NCBI RefSeq assembly: GCF_030247185.1
Contig: NC_080570.1
Location: forward strand, 8,901,161-8,965,160
From: Malaya genurostris
Taxonomy: Eukaryota; Arthropoda; Insecta; Diptera; Culicidae
DNA: 64,000 nucleotides
Direction: 5' to 3'
A model generated the notes under the pieces. That model worked only from the letters and a program-made list of their open reading frames with translations, was not told the DNA's origin and made no database searches. Below are positions 37,331 through 49,542 of this stretch, piece after piece. Positions within the stretch are counted from its first letter, which is position 1. Every line of letters starts with the position of its first letter. Position numbers and translations under genes: made by a program.

Positions 37331-38951
37331 TGTTCAACGGATCAAGTTTAGGGTAGCTCCTACTGTGAACATTTTGAGCAACCATATTTCCGAAACGATT
37401 CGATATTTTTACAAAAAAAAAAATTCACTGTTGCAGTCTCCTTTGGATACAAACGGAAACTGACAAATTCTACAAAATAGTTTTGCAAAAAAAATGTGTA
37501 GACCTACAAAAAAGTGCTGCATTTTAACAAAAAAAACTTGTAAATCCACTTAAGGGTGCCATAATGTCTTTTTCTCGTCGTTCAAAGCGCTTACGTTGCA
37601 TTTCCAACAACATTCTCGAAACCAAATATATCATTTTGAACTTGATCGTTGGTCGTTGTCAGAGAAAAAATATGAGGATAGAAAAAAAACAACGCGACTT
37701 GTCGGTTACGTCACTAATATGATTATAAGGTTCAGGGTCATTTCGCAAAAAAAAACACAAACGTTTGCCTGGTAGATACACCAAAACAAATGCTCTGATG
37801 CTTAGAAACTAATAAAGTCAATGAGTTTTCTCCCGTTCTGCGGACAAAAATATTCAAGTTTTTTTTAGATTCAATACAGGGAAATGTATTCATCCGTTAT
37901 TTTAAATATGGTTTATTTCAGATGTGCAATTTTAGGTCAACAAACGGGTGCAAACACTATCATCTTTCCTTTGTCATTATCATCTTGAATCAATTCTAAT
38001 TACGATATAAAGACAATTGAAGAAATCAGCGAAATTACCCTTTCGGCGAAACGACATTCGGCGAAATGTCTCCTTCGGCGAAATGGCATTCGGAGAAACG
38101 ACTTTCGGCGAAATGACCTGCTTCCGATTATATCTCCGGAACCGGAAGTAGCTGCTATATGATATTCGAACTTGATAAATGATTCAATAATTTTTAGACG
38201 TACCTAGGGTCGTTGAAAGCGGAGGCTAGTAAAATTTCATTTTGTCGGGTACGTCACTTATATCGTTATATCTCCGGAACCGGAAATGACAGCCAATTGT
38301 AGTTTCGAGTTTGATTCATAATCTAAAAATAGTTTTCAAACTAGCCTAAGCTTGTTACTATCGCTTTAGGCATCTCCGCGGGAATTGAGCGGTGAAAAAT
38401 AAAGTTTGTTTTGTCGGTTACGTTACTTTTACCTTTATATCTTCGGAACCAGAAATGACAATCATATCACGCGTTTTTTCTAGAACGGCCAATAAGACAT
38501 CCATCAACATTCACTTTAAAAAGTAATTTCGAATGACTCGGCACTCGCTGAGAGTAAGTCATAATAGTAAACGGCAGAGAAAAGTGTTCTCTTTCGTCTG
38601 GTGTTAAATTTAGTACACTATCTTTCATAGCTCGCTTGCGATTTCTTTCGAAAGTGAAAGTTGACAGGTGGCTTATTGGCCGTTCTAAAAAAAACGCGTG
38701 ATATGATCTTCGAACTTAATCAATGGCTCAAAAGTAGCTTTCAAATGAGTCTAAGTTTGTTGAAACCGGTTAAGCAATCTTTGAGAAGTTTGAGGGGTAG
38801 TAGAAATCTTTGAAATACATACAAACGCAGACATTTTTCGATCTCTTCGAGCTGAGTCGAAAGGTATATAACATTAGGGGTGTCCGGAGCTCCGATCAAA
38901 AGGTGGTTTTAAACAGCAATTCTATTACCTTTCTATAGCGAAAGGCAAAAA
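37331..38951 (+). mobile_element. Dispersed element with about 170-base internal repeats
   Basis: 37690-38951 contains at least four degenerate tandem units that start TTGTCGGTTACGTCACT and continue TATCTCCGGAACCGGAA (units near 37697, 38240 and 38412, plus a partial one before 38127). It ends with TCTATTACCTTTCTATAGCG at 38932-38951, the right end of this family. A TA-flanked MITE (38467-38701) is nested in the last unit. The stretch 37331-37690 shows only AT-rich sequence, and the left boundary is uncertain. Confidence 0.6.
38467..38701. mobile_element. 235-bp MITE with TA target duplication
   Basis: Terminal inverted repeats of about 30 bases (left TCACGCGTTTTTTCTAGAAC, right ending AAAAACGCGTGA) with one or two mismatches, flanked by TA at 38465-38466 and 38702-38703. 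Removing it restores the host word AATCATATGATCTTCGAAC, which agrees with the paralogous host unit at 53966-53989. TA duplication suggests mobilisation by a Tc1/mariner-type transposase. Confidence 0.88.
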
Positions 38952-39001
38952 CAGTACAGACAGTAAAAATAGAAAGAGTAGTAAAAGAAGTGAAAACTTT
39001 T

Positions 39002-39490
39002 TTTAATCCACCTAGTGGTATAATGATGCCTTTTTCATAGCAATCATACTATCATATATAATACTGTGGTATTCGTGAAAATAATTTTCTTCGATTCTTA
39101 AAAAAATAACCGGTATCGACCAAACACAGTCTACTGATAATGACTACCGTTTGGAGTAGTTTTGAGGCTGATAATTTTTAACGCTTTTTGTTTCGCCCCT
39201 TCATGTGACATTGGAAAATTTTTAACGCACCCCATAGTTCCGGAACCGGAAGTCGGATCCTCAGGAAAATTAAAAGTTTTGTGAAGAACCATAAGACCAT
39301 TGATTTATATATAAGTTTGTAAAAATCGGTCACACCACCTCTGAGAAAAGTTGTCTTTTTATTTTTTGCACTTTTTACCCCATAAGTCTGGAACCGGAGG
39401 TCGACTCCGAACAATACTCAGGAATTTCGAATGGGACCGTAAGAACTTTCATTTAAATCTAAGTTTGTGAAAATCGTCAGAAAAAAATAT
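39002..39490 (+). mobile_element. Dispersed element, 5' part only
   Basis: It begins TTTAATCCACCTAGTGG and CTTTTTCATAGC, the left end of the family also seen at 51617 and 53149. It continues through CCGGAACCGGAAGTCGGATC and CTGGAACCGGAGGTCGACTC units and stops inside the CAGTAAAA array. Confidence 0.6.
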
Positions 39491-39609
39491 CCAGTGAACC
39501 GGTAGAACTGTAAACTAGTAAAATAGTAATACAATCAAGACAATGAAAACTGTAAATACAAAAAAAAAAAAAAACAATGAAACAAGTTATAAATAATAAA
39601 CAATTATAA

Positions 39610-39947
39610 ATATGTTCACGTTTCGTCTTTGAGACTCATCAGTGCACAGCAGTTCAAATTGAACTGCTTAATGCAAAACTCGGCAGTTCAATTTGAACCG
39701 CTAAGCAGACGTAAAGTTTGGCTAACTCCTGAATGACCAAACCTGCATCGGCCAGAAAAAGTTGAAAACACGTTTTCGTTCGGCACGTCAGTATAGACAT
39801 TGCATTTCGATGCAAAGTAAAGTGTTCTGTACATAGCAGAAATTTTACGTCTGCTTAGCGGTTCAAATTGAACGGCCTAGTTTCGCATAAAGCAGTTCAA
39901 TTTGAACTGCTATGCACTGATGAGTCAAAGACGACACGTAAACATAT
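39610..39947. mobile_element. 338-bp inverted-repeat element (MITE)
   Basis: Arms of about 100 bases at both ends are reverse complements with few mismatches. They include CATCAGTGCACAGCAGTTCA and AATTGAACCGCTAAGCAGAC or their complements. Each arm also contains an internal palindrome AGCAGTTCAAATTGAACTGC. Fragments of the same family are visible near 8690-8780, 40475 and 55365-55440. Confidence 0.85.
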
Positions 39948-40539
39948 CAAAATCGGTTATGTGCCCTAGCACAAAATTTGGCTAACCCCTGAATGAATTA
40001 TAAATAATAAAACAGTATCAATAGCAAAAATCATAAAAGATAACAAAAAACAGCAAAAACAGTTCAAACAATAAAATAGTGAACCAATAAAACTGCAAAC
40101 CAGTGAAATAAGGAATAGGAAGATCAATGTAAACCTTAAATACAATACAATAAAAATCGTATAAATAAAACAATAAAAACAGTTATATATAATAAAACAG
40201 TAACAATAGCAAAAATCATAAAAGAACATAAAAAAGTAACAAAAAAAAACAGTACAAACAGTAAGAGCACTACTAACATAAACAGCAAAAACAGTCAAAA
40301 CGATAAATAGTGAACCAGTAAAACCGCAAACCAGTTGAATAGGGAAAAAGTAAGAACCCTGAAAACTGTAAATACAATACAATAAAAATCGTAAAAAACT
40401 GTGAAAAACAGTTAAAAATAATCAAACAGTAACATTATGAGACAGCAAAAAACAGTAACAACAATAAAAACGCCTTCTTAGCGGTTCAAATTAAACTGAT
40501 TTTATCTGGGACCTTAGGCTTGGGTCTTGTGATTCGTGA

Positions 40540-41525
40540 CGTAAAACTTGTGGCGTAAAATTCGACTTCTGAATTTCGATTTTCAACGATTAGTCGTAGC
40601 ATTATTGGTATTTACCTTCTATTTCTTAACTCTTGACTCGTTACGCTTTACTCTTAACTTTTGAATTTTGTTATTCGACTTTTGGTTTTCAATTCTCGAC
40701 TTTTGACATTTCGATTTTTGATATCTGACTTTTATTTTTGGTCTTCTAACTTTTAAATAGACTTTTGACTTTCGATATTTGGTTTTTGATTTTTGATTTT
40801 TTGAATCTTGATTATTCACTATTCGCTTTTACTTTTTACTTCCAACTTTTGGCATATCCATTTTTGGCTTTTGACGTCTAGATTTTCGAGTTTTTACTCT
40901 TGGCATTCGTTTTTTATACCGTTGGCTGATGAATTTTGGCTTTTGCTTTTGGATTTTTTGACATTTGATTTTTAACTTTCGTTTTTGCCTGTTGACATCA
41001 AAAATTCACTTATGACTTGTTACTTTAGACTTTAGGGTCTTTGGATTTGTGATATGGGGCTCATGACTTGTAGCTTGGTACTTGAGACTTGGAGAGTGTC
41101 ACATGAAATTTGACTTCTAAATTATTAGTTTCCATTATTTACCTTTTAATTTTTGTCACTCGACTCTTTACTTTTTACTCTTGACGTGTCATTCGACTTT
41201 GGATATTTTTTCTTAGTTTTCGATTTATGACATGTCTCAAATCAGGTTCTTGGCTTTCGATCTTTGACATTCGATTTTTGGTTTTTCAATTTTGAATTTA
41301 AATGGATTTTCAACTTGTGATTTTAATTTATTTGACTTTATTCTTTCAATTTTTTACTTTAGATTTTCAACTTTTGGCATTTGACTATTCATTTTTGGTT
41401 TTTGACTTTGGATGTTCGAATTTTGACCCTTGACTATCACAATTTTTCACCGTTGGTTAATCAATTTTGACTTTTTGATTTTTCAACATATGAGTTTCCA
41501 TTCGAATTTTTGCTAATATTTTATT
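40540..41525. repeat. TTTTGACTTTCGATTTTTG-word array
   Basis: About 1 kb of T-rich words (TTTTGACTTT, TTCGATTTTTG, TTTTTACTCTTGAC) in drifting order. The TTGGGTCTTGTGATTCGTGA word near 40513 is echoed near 41032-41060. No gene is present. Confidence 0.75.
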
Positions 41526-41559
41526 AGGAGAATGTATTTTATTTATTCTGTTTTTTTTT

Positions 41560-42073
41560 TTCAATGTTTTATACCAATTTTGCTCATATAGCGAAATAAA
41601 ATAGTTTAGCCAAGTTTCTTAGCGTCTGGGCATCGCTTAGACCAATAAATCAAACCCTGTCTGTTTCAATTCTATCCGGTCAGCTTACAATCCAATCATC
41701 ACAATCATCCCATGTGTCACGCTTTTCAGCAGATGATCGCCGATCCACGTGTTAAAAGCAAAACGTAACAACCGAACTATCCGGCAACTCATCTTTTATT
41801 CATTCAATTTTTATTCAGCAATTTCATTGGCTGCTCGGGAGCTTCTTTTTGATCGACGGAGAGGCTCGTCGTTCTCCTTTAGTACCCGGGCGGACTGTGA
41901 TCGGAACGGATTTCTTCTTAACGAGTTTTATCTTTTCCGTGTGGAACCGAAATTTACCTTTGCGGAAGCTCCGGTACCTGATCGGAGATCGGTGTTTAGT
42001 TCGTCTTCCTACATGATTTCGTCGACAGTGCGAAGTGGGGTGCTGGTGATCGGAATAAATTTGACTAGTGATC
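41560..42073. promoter_or_regulatory. Upstream region / 5' UTR of the small secreted-protein candidate
   Basis: Moderate-GC, non-repetitive sequence directly before the ATG at 42074. An in-frame TGA at 42062-42064 limits the start. The frame 41749-42129 is in a different phase and has no domain. No TATA box is obvious at a suitable distance. Confidence 0.3.
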
Positions 42074-42493
42074 ATGACGACGGTGATTTCGGTGACGATA
42101 GTTTGTTGTGCATTCGCAGTTGCCTGTAGTGGGTTTCTGTTTCCAAGTGAAGTTCCGGATGTTCACATTGACAGGATCAAAAACTTTGACAGGTGGCCTC
42201 AGTACAGAGAAAGACAAGTTGCTGCGGGAAACTATCGAAGTGAGTAGATTTTTAACGAAAATTCGCTAGATTATTTTTCCCACCACTAGAATCCGGAATT
42301 GAAATTCATTTTGCTACGCGGTTAACGCTCAGAAAGTAAACAGAAGAAACAAAAAAACAACGAAATCACTTACCACCAGCTGACATAAATCATCTCCCTC
42401 TTTCATTTAGTTGGTTCCGCTGAAAACGCTAAGAAAGTGGCGCGGAAATTAACTTACCCCGACCTTTGCCGGTTGAATAAAAATAAAACGTAA
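42074..42493 (+). CDS. Candidate two-exon gene for a small secreted protein, 82 aa
   Basis: Exon 1 is 42074-42239 and exon 2 is 42411-42493. The intron of 171 bases has a GTGAGT donor and a pyrimidine-rich TTTCATTTAG acceptor, and is in phase 1. The start follows an in-frame stop at 42062. Residues 1-20 are hydrophobic (MTTVISVTIV, then CCAFAVAC) and look like a signal peptide cleaved near Ser/Gly 19-20. The mature part is charged and Arg/Lys-rich (FDRWPQYRERQVAAGNYR in exon 1). Exon 2 contains the dibasic sites NAKK and VARK and one Cys near the end. Two AATAAA-like signals overlap the stop region (42476-42487). I do not recognise the protein. It could be a peptide precursor, an effector, or the 5' part of a longer gene, because a weak donor (AC/GTAAAA) lies at 42489-42490. 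Expression evidence is lacking. Confidence 0.45.
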
Positions 42494-44280
42494 AAAAATC
42501 CTAGTAAAATGAGCTTCGCTCTGGAAACTGGATGTCATAAATTTCACCAACTCCGCCAACAAAACCCTTTCGTTATGAATTTCTTTATTTAAACTTTTTT
42601 TTGCCCTGTTCCAAAATTTAAACCATAAATCTTTGCTTAATACACAAATGAGTTTTTTTTCGGTGCTTTCATCAGAAACAGTAGAGTATTAGCAACTTTT
42701 TATCAACTGGTGCGGAAATTAGAGGAAAAATTTGTTCGCTTAGAATGGTTAACTAATCGGGGAAGATTTTAGGCTGTTTTTTTTTTGTCAATTTTGCGAT
42801 TTATTTCTCGGGAGAAGGATTCGGTACCAGTTGGTACAAGTAATTTATGATCTGCGCGGAAGGGGAAAGGAAAAGTTTTTCAATTTCGGTAATTAAGATC
42901 TATTTTGATTTCAACCAGCAGTAGGGAATTGGGGAGAAAAGGTTTACTTTTTTTATTTCATTGCAGCTGAGCAGTTATCGACAATGGAAAGGTATAGATA
43001 GTTTGCGGTTGGTTCAATTGTCTCTTGTTTAATAACAATGTGTGTTAATGTGTGTCAAACACGAAAATTTTATTTTTGCTATTTTATCGTATACATTGAT
43101 AGAGGAATGAAAATTATTTTTGAGTGAGTGTAGTGTAGTGTTAAATCAAAGTAATCTAGTCTTCAATAAACGAGCACGTTTTATAATACAAGCTGCGTTT
43201 TCATGGCCTACTATCCTTTTTTGCGACCTCTTCTTTGTGCGCATCTCGGTAAATCACACTCCACTTGGACGTTTGCTGAATCAGCAGCTCATTTGCCATA
43301 GCGCCAACAGATTCAAACCGTGCATACTTGTCAAGTCATCATTCGCAATAAAAGAGTTGTTGGCAGTTTAATTTATGGATTATCAAGTGTGGATAATTTC
43401 TCGATTTAGTTAGAACTTGAAACAGAGTTGAAAATGATTTATTTCATTCGTTAGGAATTCACTTAAATGACAAAGCATGACACTACTGGAGGCAAATATT
43501 GCACCATGAGTAAGACGATTGTCGTTTTCTACTTATATCCGTTTCGGATACATTCTCCGTATGTAGGGTCAACTCTAAAGACAAATAAAAACACTATAAC
43601 TGAAACCAAACTACTCTTCATTAGATGTGAATAAAAAAACGGAGGAACACTTTACTTTACTTAGTCGTTAAAAAGAGCAAAAGATACACATTCACACCTT
43701 GAAATTTCTGATTCGGCAAGCGATTAGAAACTGCTTGTTAAACGAAAAAAAGAACAGAAATGCAAAAAAAGAATAAATATTGATTACTATACTTAGATGT
43801 TAAAAAGATATAAAGATATTCATTCATTTTACTCATAAGTTTACAAAAAAATTCTGATTTAGCAAGCGATTAGCAATTGCGTGTAAAACGCTTTTGTTAT
43901 TGATGCATTTTGGTCTCGGATCTCTAGAAGGAAAAGTCAATGTTAAAAAAACTTAAAAAATGTTAATTGCATTAACCACACAACGATTCCGTGATGTTTT
44001 GGGAAGATTTGGCTAGCTGCTACTACTAGAGTCAATGCAAGAACACTGCAGTGGTGCTGTGAGATCAGGAAGGGAGAATCTCAATGCACCTGTTTGCCCT
44101 CAATTGTATTCTAGAAATCGAGAGTCCTCATACCAAATCGATCGGTAGAAACTTTTAAGTTATGTATTACCTCACGACTAAGGTCAACTTTAGTTCTTTT
44201 GTCAGCACGCCGAAAAATCGAACCATCATGCGTAAGGAATACAAAACTTAACAGCACAAGAATAAAAAAAAAACTATACA
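42494..44280. other. Intergenic DNA, no gene seen
   Basis: AT-rich, with direct-repeat-like segments near 43680-43760 and 43795-43890 (AAAGATA, then TTCAT and TCTGATT, AGCAAGCGATTAG in both). The 83-codon frame at 43120-43371 has no domain. Nothing else is recognised. Confidence 0.4.
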
Positions 44281-44585
44281 AATCTACAGCATTAGAACTG
44301 AAAAAACCTTAAAACATTGAAAATTCAAGATCTCGAGAGACACTCAAAAACTTAAAAGTTCAGGAAATCCAGAACTGAAAAACTCGAGAATTCAGACTCA
44401 AGAACTCAGAAAGTCAAGATCTCAAATATTCAAGAACTCAAACTCAAGAGCTCGCTAGCTCAAAACATCGGAACCTGAAGAAATAAGAAACCTCAAGAAT
44501 TCAAGACTTCGAGAACGAAGGAACTCAACAACTCGAGAACTAAACAATTTCTCAATTCGAGAACTCAGAAACTCAAGAACTTGAA
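44281..44585. repeat. AACTCAAGAACTC-word array, block 1
   Basis: AACTCAAGA, AACTCGAGAA and TCAGAAACTC words in drifting order. The same array resumes at 46130 after an intervening composite segment. Confidence 0.85.
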
Positions 44586-46135
44586 ATGATGTGTGAATGA
44601 TGTGAAGTGAAGCCACCATCAGTTCAAGGACTTGCCAGTGGATGCGGGTAGACTTACAGTAGCCCCGATATGACTCATCCATTCACCTTCTTACTAAAGC
44701 TGTTACCGAAAAGCGAACAAAAAGGGTTGGGCGGATATGTAAGTAGAGTCACTTACTCGTATTCCGCGGGAATAAAAGATGCTCTTCCAACCATAATATC
44801 CAGTGCATGGATGAAGCATATCGCTATACATGCTTGAACCCACCTGATGGTTTGTTTGAGAAGGGCGCGTCAGACTCATTTCAAACCTTCAGAAGGAAAC
44901 TAGTTTCCTTCAAGTGACTTGGGCTGGCTATCCACAATCCCTCGTCCAGTCATCAATTCGTCCGATGCCCTGATGCTCCCTCCCCTTTACGTCCCCGTGG
45001 TAAATGTTTTATATTGATAAATACAATGAAACATAATGTAATGAAATTAATATAACATAAAATGATATAATACATTACAAAATAATATAATATAATATAT
45101 TATAAAACAATATATAAAATAACAGTTTATGTAGAGTGTCAGTTATGCTCTTCTACCTTCGCAATACTGCAGGAAGTAGAATATTTCTCTTCTAATAACA
45201 ATAATAATATCCACATCTATGAAAATAATATATGTTATTATTATTGATGACAAATTAATAATAATAACAATAAATATAGTAATGAAAATAATAATAAAAA
45301 ACAATATAATATAGTACAATAACAAATATAATAAATAATAGAATGAATGAAATGATATGTTGCGATATGCTATGATATTATATTACTTGAATTTATAAGT
45401 CATTTCTCATCATCTCATTCTGCCATCAACGCATTCCATAGACCATTTGTCAGCACAGACACACGTGTAGGCATGAAACAGGAACCAGTGAGAACCAAGC
45501 TCACCTTGTGACGACCTTGATATTTAGTTGAAAGTTACTTTAAAAATGATAACTTATAAGGAAAACAAATTTATATTTTGCGCAGAGGTACGTAGTACTA
45601 CTCATAATAAACCCTATGATATAATATAATACAACATAATGCAATACAATATAACATAATATAATAGAATACAATATAATATAATATAATATATATAATA
45701 AAATATAATATAATATATTACAATATAATATGATATAATGCAATGCAGTATAATACCATACAACATATTATATAATAACATAAAATAGTGTAAGACGATA
45801 ATATATGAAATAATATGCTATGATACAATATAACAGATAATGTCGCAGTGTAAGTTACGCTCTTCTAATAATAATAATAATAATAATAAAAATAATAATA
45901 ATAATACATGATGTAATAAACAACAGAATTATATGTTGTAATATACTATGATAAACATTGCACTTTAGGATGGGCTTCAACCTTCAAGCCATTTCGCACC
46001 CTCTCATTCTGCTACTAACGCAGAAGGCGATAGCACTCAGTCTACGCCGTTCTATTGACCAAATGTCATCATAGACGCTCGGGGAGGCATGAGATAGGGA
46101 CTTGTGAGGACTTAGTTATCTCACCATTTGACGAC
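44586..46135. repeat. AT arrays with a duplicated 3' module
   Basis: Two TAATATAATA-type arrays (about 45005-45375 and 45595-45960) are each followed by a related module containing CTCATTCTGC, CAACGCA or TAACGCA, ACCATTTGTCAGCACAGAC or ACCAAATGTCATCATAGACG, GGCATGA and a closing TGACGACC (45405-45515 and 46005-46130). Both modules are preceded by a GTGTMAGTTAYGCTCTTCTA word (about 45137 and 45850). The layout suggests a segmental duplication of an array plus module. 44600-45000 is unique sequence. Confidence 0.65.
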
Positions 46136-48440
46136 CCTCAGAAACTCAAGAACGTGAAACCTCATAAACTCAAAAGCTCAAGAAACTAGGAACTCAGGAA
46201 TTAAGAATTAAGAAAAGCTTGAGCAAACAAGAACTCAACAACTCAATAGCACAAGAACTCAGTAATTCGAGAACTCAGGGACTCATGAACTCAGAGACTC
46301 AAGATCTCATAAATTCAACAGTTCAAAATGAAGAATTCGAGCCGTCAGAAAGTCAAAAGCTTAAGGAATTAAGACCTTAGAAACTCAAGAGTTCGAGAAC
46401 AACAGAACTTAATAACTCGATAACTAAGGAACTAAACAACTCCATAACTCATAAACTCTAGAACATAAAAATCAAGAGCTTAAGAACTCAAGACGTCAGA
46501 ATCTCAAAAGCTTAAGAAATTAGGAACTTTGAAACTCAAGAGCTCTAGAACATAAGAACTCTACAACTCGATAACTCAGTAACTCTATAACTCAAAAACT
46601 CAACAACTTGTCGAAAACTGAGAAACTCAAGAACTCAACAAAGCATGATCTCAGAGACTCGCGAATTTAATAATTCAATAGCTCGACATATCGAGAACTA
46701 ATGAATGCGAGATTTTAAACAATAGAGAACTTGCACTCAAAAATGCAGGACCTCATAAACTTAAGAACGATAGACGTCTGCAAATCAAAATCTTAAGAAA
46801 TTAGGAACTCAGGATCTCGCGAAATTGATTAATCAATTCGGGAACTAAAGAACTCAAGAACCCTATAGCTCGAGAGAGCTCAGGGACTTAAGAAATTAAG
46901 AACTCAACAAATTCAAGAGCTCACGAACAAAACCTCGAGAACTGCCAAACTCAACAATTCAACAACTCGAGAACTCAGGAACTCAAGAAGAAACTAGAGA
47001 ACTGAAAAATTCAAAAACTCATAAATTTAAGAACTCTAGAGGTCAACAGCTCAAGAAATTAAGAGTTCATGAGATCGAGAATAGAAAACCTCAACAATTC
47101 GAGAACTCAAGAACTAAAGAATTCGAGAACTGAAGAACTCATCTGTAAGACCAGCGTCACATGCATTGAACCGCCAACCCGGGCTGAAGAACGAAACTAT
47201 AGAACTCAAGGAACTCAAAATTCGAGAACTCAGCCACTCAAGCTCAGAAACTAAATAGCTCGAGAACTAAAAAACTCAGAACTCAATAACTCGACAACTC
47301 AGTGATTGATCTTGGAAGCGCAAAAATTCAAAAACTATAGCTCATAAACTGAAGAACTCGAGAGTTCAGAAACTCAAAAGCTCAAGGAATTAGGAACTCG
47401 GAAGCTCAAGAGCTCGAGAACAGAAGAATTCAATAAAAAAATAAAAAACTCAAAAATTTGGGGCTCATAAAGTGAAGAGAACTCAATAAACTCAATAATT
47501 TAGGATCTCAAGGAACTCGAAACTCAACAACTCAAAATTCGAGAGCTCAGAAACAAAAGAATACGAGAAGTAAAAATCTCAAGAACTCAACAACTCGGAG
47601 ACTCAAGTACTAAGAAACTCATGAACTTAAAATCGAGAGCTCAGAGCCTCAAAAACTCAAGAAATTAAGTACTCAAAAACTCGAAAGTTCGACAACAGAA
47701 GAACTCGAAAACTCAGAAACTCAACAATTCGTGACCTCAGGAACACAAAAAATCAAGAATTCAAAAATTTAAGAACACAAAAAATCAAGAACTCAAATAT
47801 TCAAGAACACAAAAACTAAAGAACTCATAGATTCATAAACTGAAGAACTGAGAATTCAGAACCCCAAAAGCTCAAGAAATTAAGATCTCAGGAACTCGAG
47901 AGCAGAAGAACTTAACAACTCGAGAATTCCGGAGTCCAAAAACGTAAAAATTTAAGAACTAAACTCGAAAACAGAAACTGAAAAAATCAAGAAATTTAAA
48001 ACTCAGGAACTTAAGAGTACGAGAACAGAAGAACTCGAGAACCAAAGAACTCAACAATTCGAGACTTCAGGAACTCAAAAAAAATCAAGAGCTCATAAAC
48101 TGAGCAACACGTCAGCTTAAGAATTCAAAAAATTAATAGCTTGAGTGCTTGAGAACTCAAAATCAAAAAAATAGAAATTCTAAAACTCTCAAACTTAAGC
48201 AATGAAGGGCTCCAGAACTCAAAAGCTTAAGGAGTAACGACCTTCTGTACATATTAACTCAATAATCAAATAACACATACTCAAGCCCTTAAGTATTGAT
48301 GAACTCAAGAATGTAGCAACTGAATAACTTGTGAAAACAGATATTCACGCACTCGAAAATACTGGAGCTCTAGAACTCAACAACTCAAATATATAAAAAC
48401 TAAAGATACTTCTAGTCTCAATCACTCAAACGTTCCAAAA
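46130..48440. repeat. AACTCAAGAACTC-word array, block 2
   Basis: About 2.3 kb built from AACTCAAGA with variants (AACTCGAGAAC, AAGAAATTAAGA, ACAGAAGAACTC). It is interrupted by a SINE fragment at 47144-47180. All frames are by-products. Confidence 0.9.
47144..47180 (-). mobile_element. tRNA-like SINE fragment
   Basis: TGTAAGACCAGCGTCACATG and CATTGAACCGCCAACCC match the tRNA-like head of the minus-strand SINE at 26745-26947. Only about 37 bases remain, inside the AACTCAAG array. Confidence 0.6.
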
Positions 48441-49542
48441 ATGAAAAAAATACACATCAGAATATCGTCGACAACCTAAATTTGATTTTGGCTCGTTCCC
48501 CTTTCCAATTTCTAAATTCGTATGAGAGGTGGAAACCTCAGAATTGACGATTATCTTCAACAATTTTCTGCTGCAGAAATTCTGCATTCGAGCAAAACGC
48601 ACTCGACTTCGGATCTTTCAAGAACCAAAAAATCGATCCCGAAAAACTATTCCAAATCCAAGAGTCATTATTAATGTAATTCGCACTGTGTGCAGTTCTG
48701 TAGTCTGGGAAAATTTTGAACTCTCTTTTGTGATCTACTTATAACCCACTCGATTTATTACTTTTTGAATATTTTTTCAGTGTGTATTTTTACTATCGTT
48801 TTTCAGTTCAGAATCGAATACTTATGATTATTTGTGGCGCACTGTGCCTAATTGAGCAGCCTTGGAACATAGACCTACTTTATTAGTAGTTCCTTCTTCA
48901 CGTTGACAATACTGTACAATCGAGAATTAGTGTTTGGTGTAGAACGATATCCAGAATCGGTTGACTTCTGGAACTTATTCCTAGAGACATCTATTGGAAA
49001 ACAAAGGAAACAAAGTTATACATCGAATAAGTACAAATATTGACCATTTGTATTAGACAACCTTACTATTTTATTACACCTCGCAGTACTGCAATACGAT
49101 TTAAATTTCAGAAATCAACTAAATTTCTCGAGTGGATTTTTTTCTTCGAGACTCTTAACTCTAACAATCTCTAACGTCACGATCGGTACTTTCCCGATTT
49201 GTGCATGCATCACAATCGCAAATATCCCCGGTCCGGCAATTACCGATCGAGTTGAAGTGAGCAATACATCTTTCACTCCCTCGTATCTCTCTCTTTCTGT
49301 TTCTCACTCTTACTGCAATATCTCAATTCAAAACGATCCCCGATAGAAATGCGTTAGAAGAAAACAAAAGAAGACCAATAAACACTGGTGTCTGGTGTCC
49401 CGGTGTACGGTACCGTGTCGTGTCTGTCGATCGCGTGTCACTTTGCGAAACCGGATTATCTTTCGCACATTACGACAACAACAACAACAACAACGACCAC
49501 AAAAGTAACTCGCACAATGAGACCGGCCCTACCCGATCAAAT
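48441..49542. promoter_or_regulatory. Upstream region of the first protease gene
   Basis: Unique sequence. 49150-49540 has higher GC and a CAA microsatellite (about 49468-49494). No clear TATA box or strong Rel/NF-kappaB site was found here. Transcription could start anywhere from about 49380 to 49600. A TCAGTC initiator-like word recurs at 49571 and 49580. Confidence 0.3.

Larger units (their letters stand above)
38952..40480. repeat. AAACAGTAAAAACAG-word array with insertions
   Basis: CAGTAAAA, AACAGTGAA and AATAAAACAGT words occur at 38952-39000, 39490-39600 and 39975-40470. They surround two insertions (39002-39490 and 39610-39947). Longer super-units (TAGTGAACCAGTAAAACTGCAA forms) recur at about 39494, 40078 and 40308. 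It is the opposite strand of the 33300-33625 word. Confidence 0.8.

Noticed and set aside
41749..42129. 126-codon frame as the gene at this locus
   Set aside because: The better-supported candidate starts at 42074 in another frame, with a signal peptide and a phase-matched exon. The long frame has no domain.
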